Translations under genes and position numbers: made by a program
Notes under the pieces: generated by a model
Database searches by the model: none
What the model saw: only the letters and a program-made list of their open reading frames with translations
Told to the model about the DNA's origin: nothing
In this document: positions 15,524 through 23,434 of the stretch, piece by piece
How the letters are laid out: each line of letters starts with the position of its first letter
Position numbering within the stretch: position 1 is the first letter of the stretch
Assembly: GCA_009692345.1 (NCBI GenBank)
Contig: SHZI01000013.1
Coordinates: 1-42,534, forward strand
Reading direction: 5' to 3'
DNA from: Gammaproteobacteria bacterium
GTDB lineage: Bacteria; Pseudomonadota; Gammaproteobacteria; Steroidobacterales; GCA-2729495
DNA length: 42,534 nucleotides

Positions 15524-17098
15524 CTACTTATTGAACCGGGATTTGGGCTCCGGCGCAAGCGCTTCGAAGGTGTCCGCCGCCAGGCCCACACCGGCCTCTG
15601 CGAAGTAGTTGTAGGCCACATCCGCCCCGGCCGTGAGGATCGGTTCCCGCTCCTCCGGCCAGACATAGGTGGCGCTGATGAGTCCGGTATAACCCCGCCG
15701 GCGCAACTGCTCGCTCGCCAGGATCTTCGCCTCCGAGTCGGGTACCGCGAGCATGATCACCCGCACGTGATCCAGCCGCAGGCGGTGCCAGAGCAGCGGG
15801 TCTTCGGCATCCGCGTAGACCACCCGCCGGCCCTCACCCAGATGCCGCTCCACCTTCCCCAGGTCGCTGTCCAGACCCACCACCTTGCGCCCCAGGTCCC
15901 GGGCGTGGTTGTAGGCGCCGGTCCCGACCCGGCCCATGCCCACCACCACCACGTCCGCAACGCCTAAGGAAATCGGCTCGTCATCGGGGTGGCGGCGCTT
16001 GCGCTCAAAGAGCCGCAGGAAACGTTCCAGCACCGCGAAGATTTCGTGGGCATGGCGGCTGAGCGGCGCCGTTATGGCAAAAGAGATGGCCACGGCAATC
16101 GCGGTGGCCACCAGCCACTCCGCAGGAACCAGCTCCCGCTCCACGCCCGCGGCCATGACAATCAGTCCGAACTCGCTGTAGGTCGCGAGGCTCAGGCTGG
16201 CGAGAAAACCGGTGCGCGCCGACAGGCCGAAGGCCAGCAGCAGCAGGAAGTACAGCAGCACCTTCAGCGGCAGGACGGCAAGAGGCAGCGCCGCCAGTCC
16301 CAGAGTTTCCCAGGTGGGCAGGCCGGTGAGGCCGATGCTGAGAAAAAAGCCGACGAGGAAGAACTCCTTCAGGCCCCACAGTGAGTCGCTGAGTTCGATG
16401 GCTTTCGGGTGGTTGGCGAGCAGCATCCCGATCAGCAGGGCGCCCAGCTCACCGGACAGGCCGATCGCCTCGAAGCCATAGCCGCCTAATCCCAGCGCCA
16501 GCAAGCCACCCAGCAAGACGAGCAACTCGCCGTGGCCGGCGAGGTCCAGCAGCTTGCGCAGGACGGGTTGTCCGACTGGCAGGAGGAGGACCAGCGCGGC
16601 ACCCCAGCCCAGTGCCCGCTGGTCATTGAAACCGAGCACGGCGACGGCGACCAGGTCCTGGAAGATCAGGATCCCGATGGCCACGCGCCCGTGGAAGGCG
16701 CGGATCTCCCGCCGCTCTTCCAGGATTTTTGCGGCGAGCACGGTGCTGGAAAAAGACAGGGCGCTCGCCATCACGAGGATCAGGGGCAACGGGTAGCCCG
16801 CGCCCAGGCGTATTACGAGGACTACCACCAGCACAGCCACCGCAAATTGGAGCAGCGCGACGCCCCAGACCTCGGGCCGCAACATATTCTTGATGCGCAG
16901 CTTCAGTCCGACGGAAAACAGCAGCAGCAGTACCCCGAGGTGCGCGACGTCCGTCAGCGCGGGCACGCGCTCCACTCCCGCTGCATTGAGCAGGAAGCCG
17001 GCGCCCAGAAAGCCAATGAGCGGGGGCAGTCCAAGCTGGCGAGCCAGCAGCCCGAGGGCAAAGGCAGCAGCGATCCAGACAGCAACCATGGACCGCAT
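15524..17098 (-). CDS. CPA2-family cation:proton antiporter with TrkA-N domain (Kef/YbaL-like)
   Basis: A 524-residue inner-membrane antiporter. About 12 hydrophobic segments fill residues 1-365, with the family stretch LSFSSTVLAAKILEERRE and the QDLVAV region near residue 150. After a basic linker comes a cytoplasmic NAD-binding TrkA-N domain starting VVVVGMGRVG (about residue 390), with acidic residues in VGLDSD. It should exchange K+ or Na+ for H+, gated by nucleotide or another ligand as in KefB/KefC. The start is put at ATG 17098, directly before the first helix; ATG 17089 is also possible and a longer form from 17155 is unlikely. It may head the operon continuing into the carbonic-anhydrase-like gene. 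Confidence 0.9.
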   Translation of the reverse strand: MRSMVAVWIAAAFALGLLARQLGLPPLIGFLGAGFLLNAAGVERVPALTDVAHLGVLLLLFSVGLKLRIKNMLRPEVWGVALLQFAVAVLVVVLVIRLGAGYPLPLILVMASALSFSSTVLAAKILEERREIRAFHGRVAIGILIFQDLVAVAVLGFNDQRALGWGAALVLLLPVGQPVLRKLLDLAGHGELLVLLGGLLALGLGGYGFEAIGLSGELGALLIGMLLANHPKAIELSDSLWGLKEFFLVGFFLSIGLTGLPTWETLGLAALPLAVLPLKVLLYFLLLLAFGLSARTGFLASLSLATYSEFGLIVMAAGVERELVPAEWLVATAIAVAISFAITAPLSRHAHEIFAVLERFLRLFERKRRHPDDEPISLGVADVVVVGMGRVGTGAYNHARDLGRKVVGLDSDLGKVERHLGEGRRVVYADAEDPLLWHRLRLDHVRVIMLAVPDSEAKILASEQLRRRGYTGLISATYVWPEEREPILTAGADVAYNYFAEAGVGLAADTFEALAPEPKSRFNK

Positions 17099-17388
17099 CT
17101 TGGAGTAATAATGGGCCAGACAGAAGCTCCGCAGCCCTTTTCTGTGGCTGGCCATTGCGGCGTTTGTCGCCCTGTATGCCGTGCTCGGGTTCCTTGCAGT
17201 CCCACGGCTGAGCTTTGACCGGCTGCTTTTGGACCTGGCGCTGCAGTGACACTGATGCGGCCGACGTTGGTGCGTTGGCGCACCGTGGCGCGCCGAAATA
17301 CCGAGCAGATATTCAGGTGGTTACAGCTACTTCAACCATCTGGAGAATTGCCATGAACAGCGTTATCTACCTTGCTGGTCTCTGCACC
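17099..17388. other. Gap with apparent gene remnants
   Basis: This 290-base gap between the antiporter and permease genes holds no intact gene. On the plus strand, bases 17107-17238 encode a membrane-like peptide (FLWLAIAAFVALYAVLGFLA then VPRLSFDRLLLDLALQ, stop TGA) with no good start codon, like the N-terminal part of a larger envelope protein. At 17353 an ATG with GGAGA six bases upstream begins MNSVIYLAGL, which resembles the start of very short single-helix proteins common in proteobacteria; it then runs into the antisense of the permease gene, so it looks cut off. A small hairpin GGTGCG/CGCACC is at about 17269-17284. Confidence 0.4.
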
Positions 17389-18123
17389 TCAAGTGAGGAT
17401 CAGCTTGAAGCCGGCGATCGTCAGCACGATGGCGAGCAGGCGCTTGATCGTCATCTGCGGCAGCCGCCGGCTGCCGAAGTAAGAGCCAATGGTTCCGCCG
17501 ATCACGGCGGCAATCACCAGTGCCCAGGCGAAGTCAGGAAAGTTCCTGGTGGCGCTGATGTTCCCTGCCAGACCGGACGCGGAGTTGAGCAGGATGAACG
17601 GGGCCGACACGGCGGCCGCCGTCCTGGTCCGCGCCCACCGCATGAAGATCAGGAGTGGCGTCAGGAAGATTCCACCACCTGTCCCGGTAAGGCCCGACAT
17701 CAGGCCCAGTAACCCGCCGGCGCCGAGGGCCACCAGTTTTGGCGGTTGATGGGGTTCACTCTCGGCCGGCGGACGCAGCAGAAACTGGGCTGCTGAAAGC
17801 AGGAGGACGATGCCCACCAGAATCTTGAACAGATGGCTGGGCAGGTTCAGATAGCCGCCGGCAAACGCAAAGGGCACCGAGAGCAGGGCGAAGGGCCAGA
17901 ACAGGGACCAGGAGAAATGGCCCGCCCGCCAGAACTGCCAGGTGCCGATCGACGCCACGAGGATGTTCAGCGCCAGCGCGATCGGCTTGATCTCGGCGGG
18001 GGCCAGGCTGAGCAGGGCCATCACGGCGAGATAGCCCGAGGCCCCGGCGTGGCCCACCGAGGAGTAGAGGATGGCCACGGCAAAGACGGCAGCCGTCAGG
18101 ATCCAGAGTGTCTCAGGGGTCAT
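17389..18123 (-). CDS. TauE/SafE (TSUP) family permease
   Basis: A 244-residue inner-membrane protein of about eight helices in two repeated halves. Each half starts with a family motif: VGHAGASGYLAVMALLSLAP near residue 23 and GLTGTGGGIFLTPLLIF near residue 145. TSUP members move sulfite, sulfoacetate or other small organosulfur anions, mostly outward; the substrate cannot be read here. It is alone on its strand, with rhlE divergent upstream and decayed sequence downstream. A second member of this family is at 26283-27002. Confidence 0.9.
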   Translation of the reverse strand: MTPETLWILTAAVFAVAILYSSVGHAGASGYLAVMALLSLAPAEIKPIALALNILVASIGTWQFWRAGHFSWSLFWPFALLSVPFAFAGGYLNLPSHLFKILVGIVLLLSAAQFLLRPPAESEPHQPPKLVALGAGGLLGLMSGLTGTGGGIFLTPLLIFMRWARTRTAAAVSAPFILLNSASGLAGNISATRNFPDFAWALVIAAVIGGTIGSYFGSRRLPQMTIKRLLAIVLTIAGFKLILT

Positions 18124-18362
18124 AAGCAGGTTTCATGCCAGCCGCTTTGCCAATGGGGGAGATTAGTGTATGGTGCGCAGCGTTAAAGAAGCGTTCGTCC
18201 GGTCAGCTCGTTCATCCTGAGCCTTTCGACCCACTAATCTGGACTAATCCAGAAGGCCACTCAATATCCTGCCTCTACCGGACCAGAGGATTACCCCCGA
18301 CAGGGAGTTGGCTTCGGCCAATGTTGTCAGGGGTCTCTGCAGGCTGGAGAGGAAATCACTAC

Positions 18363-19700
18363 ATGTCTTTTCAAGCTCTCGGGTTGAAACCCGAACTGCT
18401 GCGCGCCATCGAGGAACGCGGCTACACCATCCCCACCCCCGTGCAGGTGAAAGCCATCCCCGAGGTTCTGGCCGGCCGTGACCTGCTGGCCGGCGCGCAG
18501 ACGGGCACCGGCAAGACGGCGGGCTTCACGCTGCCCATTCTCCAGCTGCTGACCGCCCCCGGCGCCGTGCAACTCCGCACACCCCGGGTGCTGGTGCTGG
18601 TTCCCACGCGGGAGCTGGCCGCCCAGGTTGCTGAAAGCGTCAAGACCTACGGCAAGTACCTGCCGATCTCCACCACCGTCGTGTTCGGTGGTGTCGGTTT
18701 CAACCCGCAGGCTGAGAGTCTCCGTCGCGGCACCGACATCGTCGTGGCCACGCCCGGCCGGCTGCTGGATCACGTCCAGCAGCGCACCATCGATCTCAGC
18801 AAGATCCAGATCCTCGTCCTCGACGAGGCGGACCGCATGCTCGACATGGGCTTCATCCGCGACATCCGGCGCATTCTCAAGCTGTTGCCGCCGAAGCGGC
18901 AGAACATGATGTTCTCCGCCACCTACTCGGACGACATCCGGGAGCTGGCCGGTGGCCTGCTGCACAATCCCGTCAGCATCGAAGTGGCGCGGCGGAATGC
19001 CCCCATCGAGCTCGTTATCCAGCACGTGCACGAGATCCGCAAGGAGGACAAGCGCCGCCTGCTGTCCCACCTGATCCGCAACAGCGACTGGGGCCAGGTG
19101 CTGGTGTTCACCCGCACCAAGCACGGCGCCAACCGCCTGACCAAGCAGCTGGAAGACGACGGCATCAACGCGTCGGCGATCCACGGTAACAAGAGCCAGG
19201 CCGCGCGGACGAAGGCTCTCGGTGACTTCAAGGCAGGCCGCATCACGGCACTGGTGGCCACGGAAGTGGCTGCCCGGGGTCTGGATATCAACCAGCTGGC
19301 CTGCGTGGTCAACTACGAGCTGCCCAATGTGCCGGAAGATTACGTGCACCGTATCGGCCGCACCGGTCGTGCCGGCGCCACCGGCGTAGCGATATCCCTC
19401 GTAGCTGGCGAAGAGCGCGGACTGCTGAAGGACATCGAGCGCCTGCTCGGCCGTCCCATCCTCAAGGCCCAGCTGCCGGCCATCTCCGAGCCGCCCGTGC
19501 GGCCCAACCGGCCTGCCGTCACGGAGGAGCGTTACGTGGACCCCCGCGCGGTTGCCCAGCGCCAGGAGGCTAATCGGAGCGGTGGCAACCGTGGTTCAGG
19601 CGGTCCCCGCAACGGCAATTCGAACGGCCACAACCAGCGCCGCGGCGGTGGTGGCGGCCGGCCGGGTGGTTTCTCGTCGAACCGGTCGAGCGGTCGCTGA
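18363..19700 (+). CDS. rhlE: DEAD-box RNA helicase RhlE
   Basis: A 445-residue ATP-dependent RNA helicase acting in RNA turnover or ribosome assembly. Motifs in order: Q motif region GYTIPTPVQ, Walker [28 protein letters not shown] ([13 protein letters not shown]), SAT, then in the second domain [22 protein letters not shown] and [10 protein letters not shown]. The C-terminal 60 residues are rich in Arg, Gly and Asn ([12 protein letters not shown]), a common RNA-binding tail. The start at ATG 18363 gives the RhlE-type N-terminus MSFQALGL, with GGAGAGG about ten bases upstream. A non-coding leader of up to 239 bases precedes it, which could carry cold or auto-regulation as in other DEAD-box genes. 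Confidence 0.94.
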   Translation: MSFQALGLKPELLRAIEERGYTIPTPVQVKAIPEVLAGRDLLAGAQTGTGKTAGFTLPILQLLTAPGAVQLRTPRVLVLVPTRELAAQVAESVKTYGKYLPISTTVVFGGVGFNPQAESLRRGTDIVVATPGRLLDHVQQRTIDLSKIQILVLDEADRMLDMGFIRDIRRILKLLPPKRQNMMFSATYSDDIRELAGGLLHNPVSIEVARRNAPIELVIQHVHEIRKEDKRRLLSHLIRNSDWGQVLVFTRTKHGANRLTKQLEDDGINASAIHGNKSQAARTKALGDFKAGRITALVATEVAARGLDINQLACVVNYELPNVPEDYVHRIGRTGRAGATGVAISLVAGEERGLLKDIERLLGRPILKAQLPAISEPPVRPNRPAVTEERYVDPRAVAQRQEANRSGGNRGSGGPRNGNSNGHNQRRGGGGGRPGGFSSNRSSGR

Positions 19701-20190
19701 GTAACGGTCTTCAGGATTGGGTTATGTGCCCTAATCACGTCCACTTGGTGGGGCGAGAAAGCACGTAGCCATTTGCCTTGGTCACTGACTGCAGCTTCTG
19801 TGACCTGCGCTCTGGTGGACCAGCTACAACGATTGTCTTGTTCGGGAATCGGCGGCAATTCGGGTGGTGAAGTACTTCGTACCCACCAGCTGCTGATCTG
19901 GCTTCAGCAGCTCACCCCGCCAGAGATAGCACCTCCGGCCCGACGCCCCGAAAGGGGCGTTTCTCGTTTCGGGGCTAGCGTCTGATCTGTTTCAGCAGGT
20001 GCTATTTCCAAATCTGTTACCAGGCACCCTCGGGGGCAGCCTGCATTTTCCACGCACAGCAGGGTTCTCGCTTGCCGAAGGTCTGAATCTGCATGAAAAG
20101 ACCACTTTCGATTGACCACCCTGACCTGATGCGATGCGGTGCGTAGTCAGGCAAGCTAGGTACCATTCTGGTCTGCGGGCCGTCGACGGC
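19701..20190. other. 490-base non-coding region with nested inverted repeats
   Basis: No plausible gene lies here on either strand. From about 19860 the plus strand is strongly structured: GTACTTCGTAC; CTGCTGA...TTCAGCAG (19891-19910); a long pairing ATAGCACCT (from 19926) with AGGTGCTAT (to about 20005), which encloses GACGCCCCGAAA pairing with TTTCGGGG-CTA-GCGTC. The stretch CTGATCTG-(G)-TTTCAGCAG occurs twice, at 19893-19910 and 19982-19998. Nothing clear is seen in 19701-19860, or in 20010-20190 apart from the approach to the tannase-like gene. It may be a small RNA locus or a fossil mobile repeat. Confidence 0.5.
19943..19969 (+). terminator. Possible intrinsic terminator
   Basis: The stem ACGCCCC/GGGGCGT with loop GAAA is followed by TTCTCGTTT. 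It lies 243 bases after rhlE, so it would end either a long rhlE 3' region or an unannotated small RNA. The same bases can instead pair with TTTCGGGG downstream, giving two competing folds. Confidence 0.45.
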
Positions 20191-21777
20191 ATGAGCCAAG
20201 TCGTGATGTTGTTCCTGTTGCCCCTGCTGACGATCCTGCTACTGGGTACTCAAGCGGCAGTTGCGCAGGGTGCCCCCGCTGCCGACGTCGCGGACCGCTT
20301 TGCCTGTGATGCACTCAAGGCCCTGGACCTGAGTGAAGGCACCGGGGCCCCGGTCCGGCTGGTGGATGTGGGCATCCTGCCGGCGTCGGGCGACCAGCCC
20401 GCACTCTGCCGCGTGAATGGTTTCATCGAACCCCAGGTGGGCTTCGAAGTGCGCATGCCGGTGCAGGACTGGAACAGCAAGCTGCTGGTCACGGGCTGTT
20501 CCAACCTGTGCGGCATCCTGCAGATCCAGGGTATGGAAGATGCCCTCGCCCGGGGCTATGCCGCTGCCACCACGGATATGGGTCACCGCACCGGCGACAC
20601 GGCCGACGCCCGCTGGGCCCTGAACAGTCCCGCGCTGGAGATCGACTTTGGCCATCGGGCGACACACGTTACGACTCTGGCCGCCAAGGAGATCGTCGCC
20701 AGTTACTACGGTGATCCGCCGGAGTACGCCTATTTCCGCGGGTGCTCCACCGGGGGCCGGCAGGGCCTCGTGGCCGCCGAGCGCTATCCCGACGACTTCG
20801 ACGGCATCATCGCCGGCGCACCTTTTAACCAGGCACTCTCGGTGCCCCACATGGCCTGGGTACTCGCGGCCAACGCGGGCCCGGGTGGCAAGCCCATCCT
20901 GACCCGTCCGCAGTTCGAGCTGCTCGGCAAAGCGGCGCTTGGTCTCTGCGACGCCCAGGACGGCGCGGTGGACGGCGTCATTGGCGATCCTGAAGCCTGC
21001 ATCTTCAAACCGGAGACGCTGCAGTGTCTTGCCCCAGTGGCCGGCGAGAAACCGGTCCGGAGAGACGCGTGTCTGTCGCCGGAGCAGGTGGCAGCGGCGA
21101 GAAAGATCTACGCCGGGCCCCGCACCAGCAGTGGCCAGGCCTGGTCCTCGGGTGGGTCGCCCGTGGGCAGCGAGTTCACCTGGGAGAAGTCGCTGCTGGC
21201 GCCGCCGGGGAAGATGCCCTTCTTCCAGTTCGTCGTGGACAACTGGTCGCGCTACCTGGCCTTCGAGCCGGATCTGCCCGTGCCGCCGGCCACTGCATCG
21301 GGCCCGCATCTGTCGGCCGTCAACTTCGATGCCGGTCCGGCGCAGTTTGCCGCGACCACGGCGGTCGCGGGCTTCAGGCCCGAGCTGACGCGCTTCCGTG
21401 CCCTCGGCGGCCGCCTGCTTCTCTATCACGGCTGGGCAGACGAGAGCCTGATGCCGGCCCACACGCTGGACTACTGGCGTGACGCGCAGCAGCGCCAGGG
21501 CGTCGGGCAGGGCGTCGGCGACGGACTCAGCGAGTTTGCCCGGCTCTTCATGCTGCCTGGCATGCTCCACTGCGGCGGCGGGCCCGGAGCCACAGAGGTT
21601 GACTACCTGACGGCACTTGAACGCTGGGTCGAAGCTGACGAGGCGCCGGACAGCCTGCTGGCCTACAAGGTGAAAGATCCGGTCTCAACCTTCCTGCGCC
21701 AGCCCCGTTTGCCACTGCCGCCCGGCTCGGTCGAAGACACCCGCAAGGTGTATCCCTATCCACCAATCCGGCGCTGA
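20191..21777 (+). CDS. Exported tannase/feruloyl-esterase family hydrolase
   Basis: A 528-residue secreted esterase. A signal peptide covers about residues 1-27 (hydrophobic core then AAVAQG). The catalytic set of the tannase family is complete: Cys185-Ser186 in RGCSTGGRQG, Asp417 in GWADES, and His460-Cys461 in GMLHCGGGPG, where the two cysteines form the disulfide next to the triad. Relatives cleave gallate, ferulate or similar aromatic esters, and MHETase belongs here too, so the acid part is probably aromatic, but the exact substrate is unknown. Start ATG 20191 gives a clean signal peptide; no strong ribosome-binding site is seen. It begins a four-gene plus-strand unit. Confidence 0.92.
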   Translation: MSQVVMLFLLPLLTILLLGTQAAVAQGAPAADVADRFACDALKALDLSEGTGAPVRLVDVGILPASGDQPALCRVNGFIEPQVGFEVRMPVQDWNSKLLVTGCSNLCGILQIQGMEDALARGYAAATTDMGHRTGDTADARWALNSPALEIDFGHRATHVTTLAAKEIVASYYGDPPEYAYFRGCSTGGRQGLVAAERYPDDFDGIIAGAPFNQALSVPHMAWVLAANAGPGGKPILTRPQFELLGKAALGLCDAQDGAVDGVIGDPEACIFKPETLQCLAPVAGEKPVRRDACLSPEQVAAARKIYAGPRTSSGQAWSSGGSPVGSEFTWEKSLLAPPGKMPFFQFVVDNWSRYLAFEPDLPVPPATASGPHLSAVNFDAGPAQFAATTAVAGFRPELTRFRALGGRLLLYHGWADESLMPAHTLDYWRDAQQRQGVGQGVGDGLSEFARLFMLPGMLHCGGGPGATEVDYLTALERWVEADEAPDSLLAYKVKDPVSTFLRQPRLPLPPGSVEDTRKVYPYPPIRR

Positions 21778-21825
21778 AATTCGTCTAGACTCCCGGTCTT
21801 TCACCTTGCTGCAGGCCTTGCTCCG

Positions 21826-22632
21826 ATGAACATTCTTGCCCGTTCCCTGATTGCCTGCCTGCTGTCCCTCCTGGTTGTTGGTGGCTCGGTCCAGGCGGCC
21901 GGGGTCCGGGAGCCGGAGAGTCCCACGATTTTCCTCACGGGCTCCAACCGTGGGATCGGCCTGGCTCTGACCAGGGAATACGCTGCCCAGGGATGGAATG
22001 TCATCGCCACCTGCCGCACGCCGAAGAAGGCGGATGGGCTCAGGGCACTGGCGGCCGCCAATCCGAAGATCATCGTCGAGCAGCTCGATGTCACGGACGT
22101 CCGTCAGATCGAAAAGCTCGCCAGCCGGTACCGGGGCGTGCCCATCGACGTGCTGTTCCACAACGCGGCCTGGCTCGGCACACCTCTCGAAGACCAGCAG
22201 TTTGGCAAACTCGATCAGAAGCTGTTCGACGAGGTGATGAATACCAACGTCTACGGTCCGTTGAAACTGTCCGAGGCCCTCGTAGCCAACGTCGAGGCCA
22301 GCAAGCAGAAGAAGATCATCGGCATGACCAGTGGCCTGGGTTCCCTGACCCTCATGGGCCGCATGTCCCGCTTCTACTACTACCAGATGAGCAAGGTGGC
22401 CCTGAACATGGGGATGCGCGCCCTCCGCAACGACCTGCAGGGTCGCGGCGTCACCGTCGCGCTGCTGGCCCCCGGCATGGTCGACACCGACTTGCTGGAA
22501 GATTCCGGCTACTCGGGCAAGGCACTGACGCCAGCCGAGAGCGCCGCCGGCCTCTACAAGCTGGTGGCGGCGCTCACGCCTCAGGACAAGGGTGTGCCTG
22601 TAAACGTGGATGGCAAGCCGATTCCCTGGTAA
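21826..22632 (+). CDS. Short-chain dehydrogenase/reductase with apparent signal peptide
   Basis: A 268-residue SDR-family oxidoreductase. Cofactor motif TGSNRGIG (about residues 39-46), LDVTD, NAA in place of the usual NNAG, and the catalytic pair in FYYYQMSK are present, with a serine in MTSGLGS. Unusually, the first 25 residues look like a secretion signal (MNILARSLIACLLSLLVVGG, ending VQAA). NAD(P)H is not normally available outside the cytoplasm, so this may be a membrane anchor holding the enzyme on the inner face, or the protein may be exported already folded with cofactor. The gene lies 48 bases after the tannase-like gene and 19 before the DUF1838 gene. Confidence 0.88.
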   Translation: MNILARSLIACLLSLLVVGGSVQAAGVREPESPTIFLTGSNRGIGLALTREYAAQGWNVIATCRTPKKADGLRALAAANPKIIVEQLDVTDVRQIEKLASRYRGVPIDVLFHNAAWLGTPLEDQQFGKLDQKLFDEVMNTNVYGPLKLSEALVANVEASKQKKIIGMTSGLGSLTLMGRMSRFYYYQMSKVALNMGMRALRNDLQGRGVTVALLAPGMVDTDLLEDSGYSGKALTPAESAAGLYKLVAALTPQDKGVPVNVDGKPIPW

Positions 22633-22651
22633 CGGGCCGCGGTGCTTCCAG

Positions 22652-23428
22652 ATGAGTCCCTCCCTCCCTCCCGCCGCATTGCTGATGCCCACCAGCGTGC
22701 CCCTCACCGACCCGGTGACGGTGCTGGCCCGCATCCGTGCGCGGCTTGACGGTGAGCCGGTGCTCTGGTGGTGGCAGGGCGACGTGTTTGGCAAGCGGCC
22801 GGGTGAGATCGCCCGACGCATCCTCCGGATCGAAGGCATCGGCTTCAACCGGCTGCGCCGGCTGCCCGCCGGTCTCTGGGAGTCGAGCATGAGCGAGGCG
22901 GGCTACTACATCGATGCCACCACCGGTGCCCTGCTCGACACCTGGACCAATCCCTACACGGGGCAGGCCGTGCAGCCGCCCCACAACCGCTTGCGCCTTC
23001 GCTATCAGATTGAAAGCTCCGGTCTGGTCCGCCCGACGATTCCGGGCGTGCCCTTCGACGGTGAGGTGGCGGCGCCGATGATCATCGGCGACACCGTGTG
23101 GAGCAGTGAGCGTCTCGCGGCCCAGTTTCCGGCGCCGAAGGAGGCGCCCGGTAGTCCGAAAGGCCTGTCCGGCGCGCCCATGGAGATGACGCATTTCTGT
23201 GCATCGGTTGCCGACGTGAACAATCCGGACCTTGAGGTTGTGCCCGCCACCATGAGCCACAGCACGATGTGGAGCTTCTACCCCTGGATGGGCATGCCGC
23301 CCGACGCCGGCTACGTGCTGTCCGTGATCGTCGGCCAGAAAATCGCCGGTCCCGCCGCCATTCCGCTCCTGCTCCGGGAGCGGATCGAAACAGACTACCC
23401 GGGCTTTCTTGAGAAGCCCGACGTCTAG
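22652..23428 (+). CDS. DUF1838 family protein
   Basis: A 258-residue protein of the DUF1838 family, whose function is not established. Recognisable stretches are WWWQGDVFGKRPGE (about residues 30-43), YYIDATTGALLDTWTNPYTG (about 87-106) and MSHSTMWSFYPWMGMP (about 200-215). It has no evident signal peptide, although some relatives are Tat-exported. The start ATG 22652 lies 19 bases after the SDR stop, with no good Shine-Dalgarno sequence; TTG or upstream starts are possible. The six-base gap to the molybdenum hydroxylase gene suggests the two work together, which is inference. Confidence 0.78.
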   Translation: MSPSLPPAALLMPTSVPLTDPVTVLARIRARLDGEPVLWWWQGDVFGKRPGEIARRILRIEGIGFNRLRRLPAGLWESSMSEAGYYIDATTGALLDTWTNPYTGQAVQPPHNRLRLRYQIESSGLVRPTIPGVPFDGEVAAPMIIGDTVWSSERLAAQFPAPKEAPGSPKGLSGAPMEMTHFCASVADVNNPDLEVVPATMSHSTMWSFYPWMGMPPDAGYVLSVIVGQKIAGPAAIPLLLRERIETDYPGFLEKPDV

Positions 23429-23434
23429 GCCGTA

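Noticed and set aside
20239-21570. A 443-codon open frame on the minus strand opposite the tannase-like gene
   Set aside because: The tannase-like frame has a complete catalytic set and a signal peptide; the antisense product is not protein-like.
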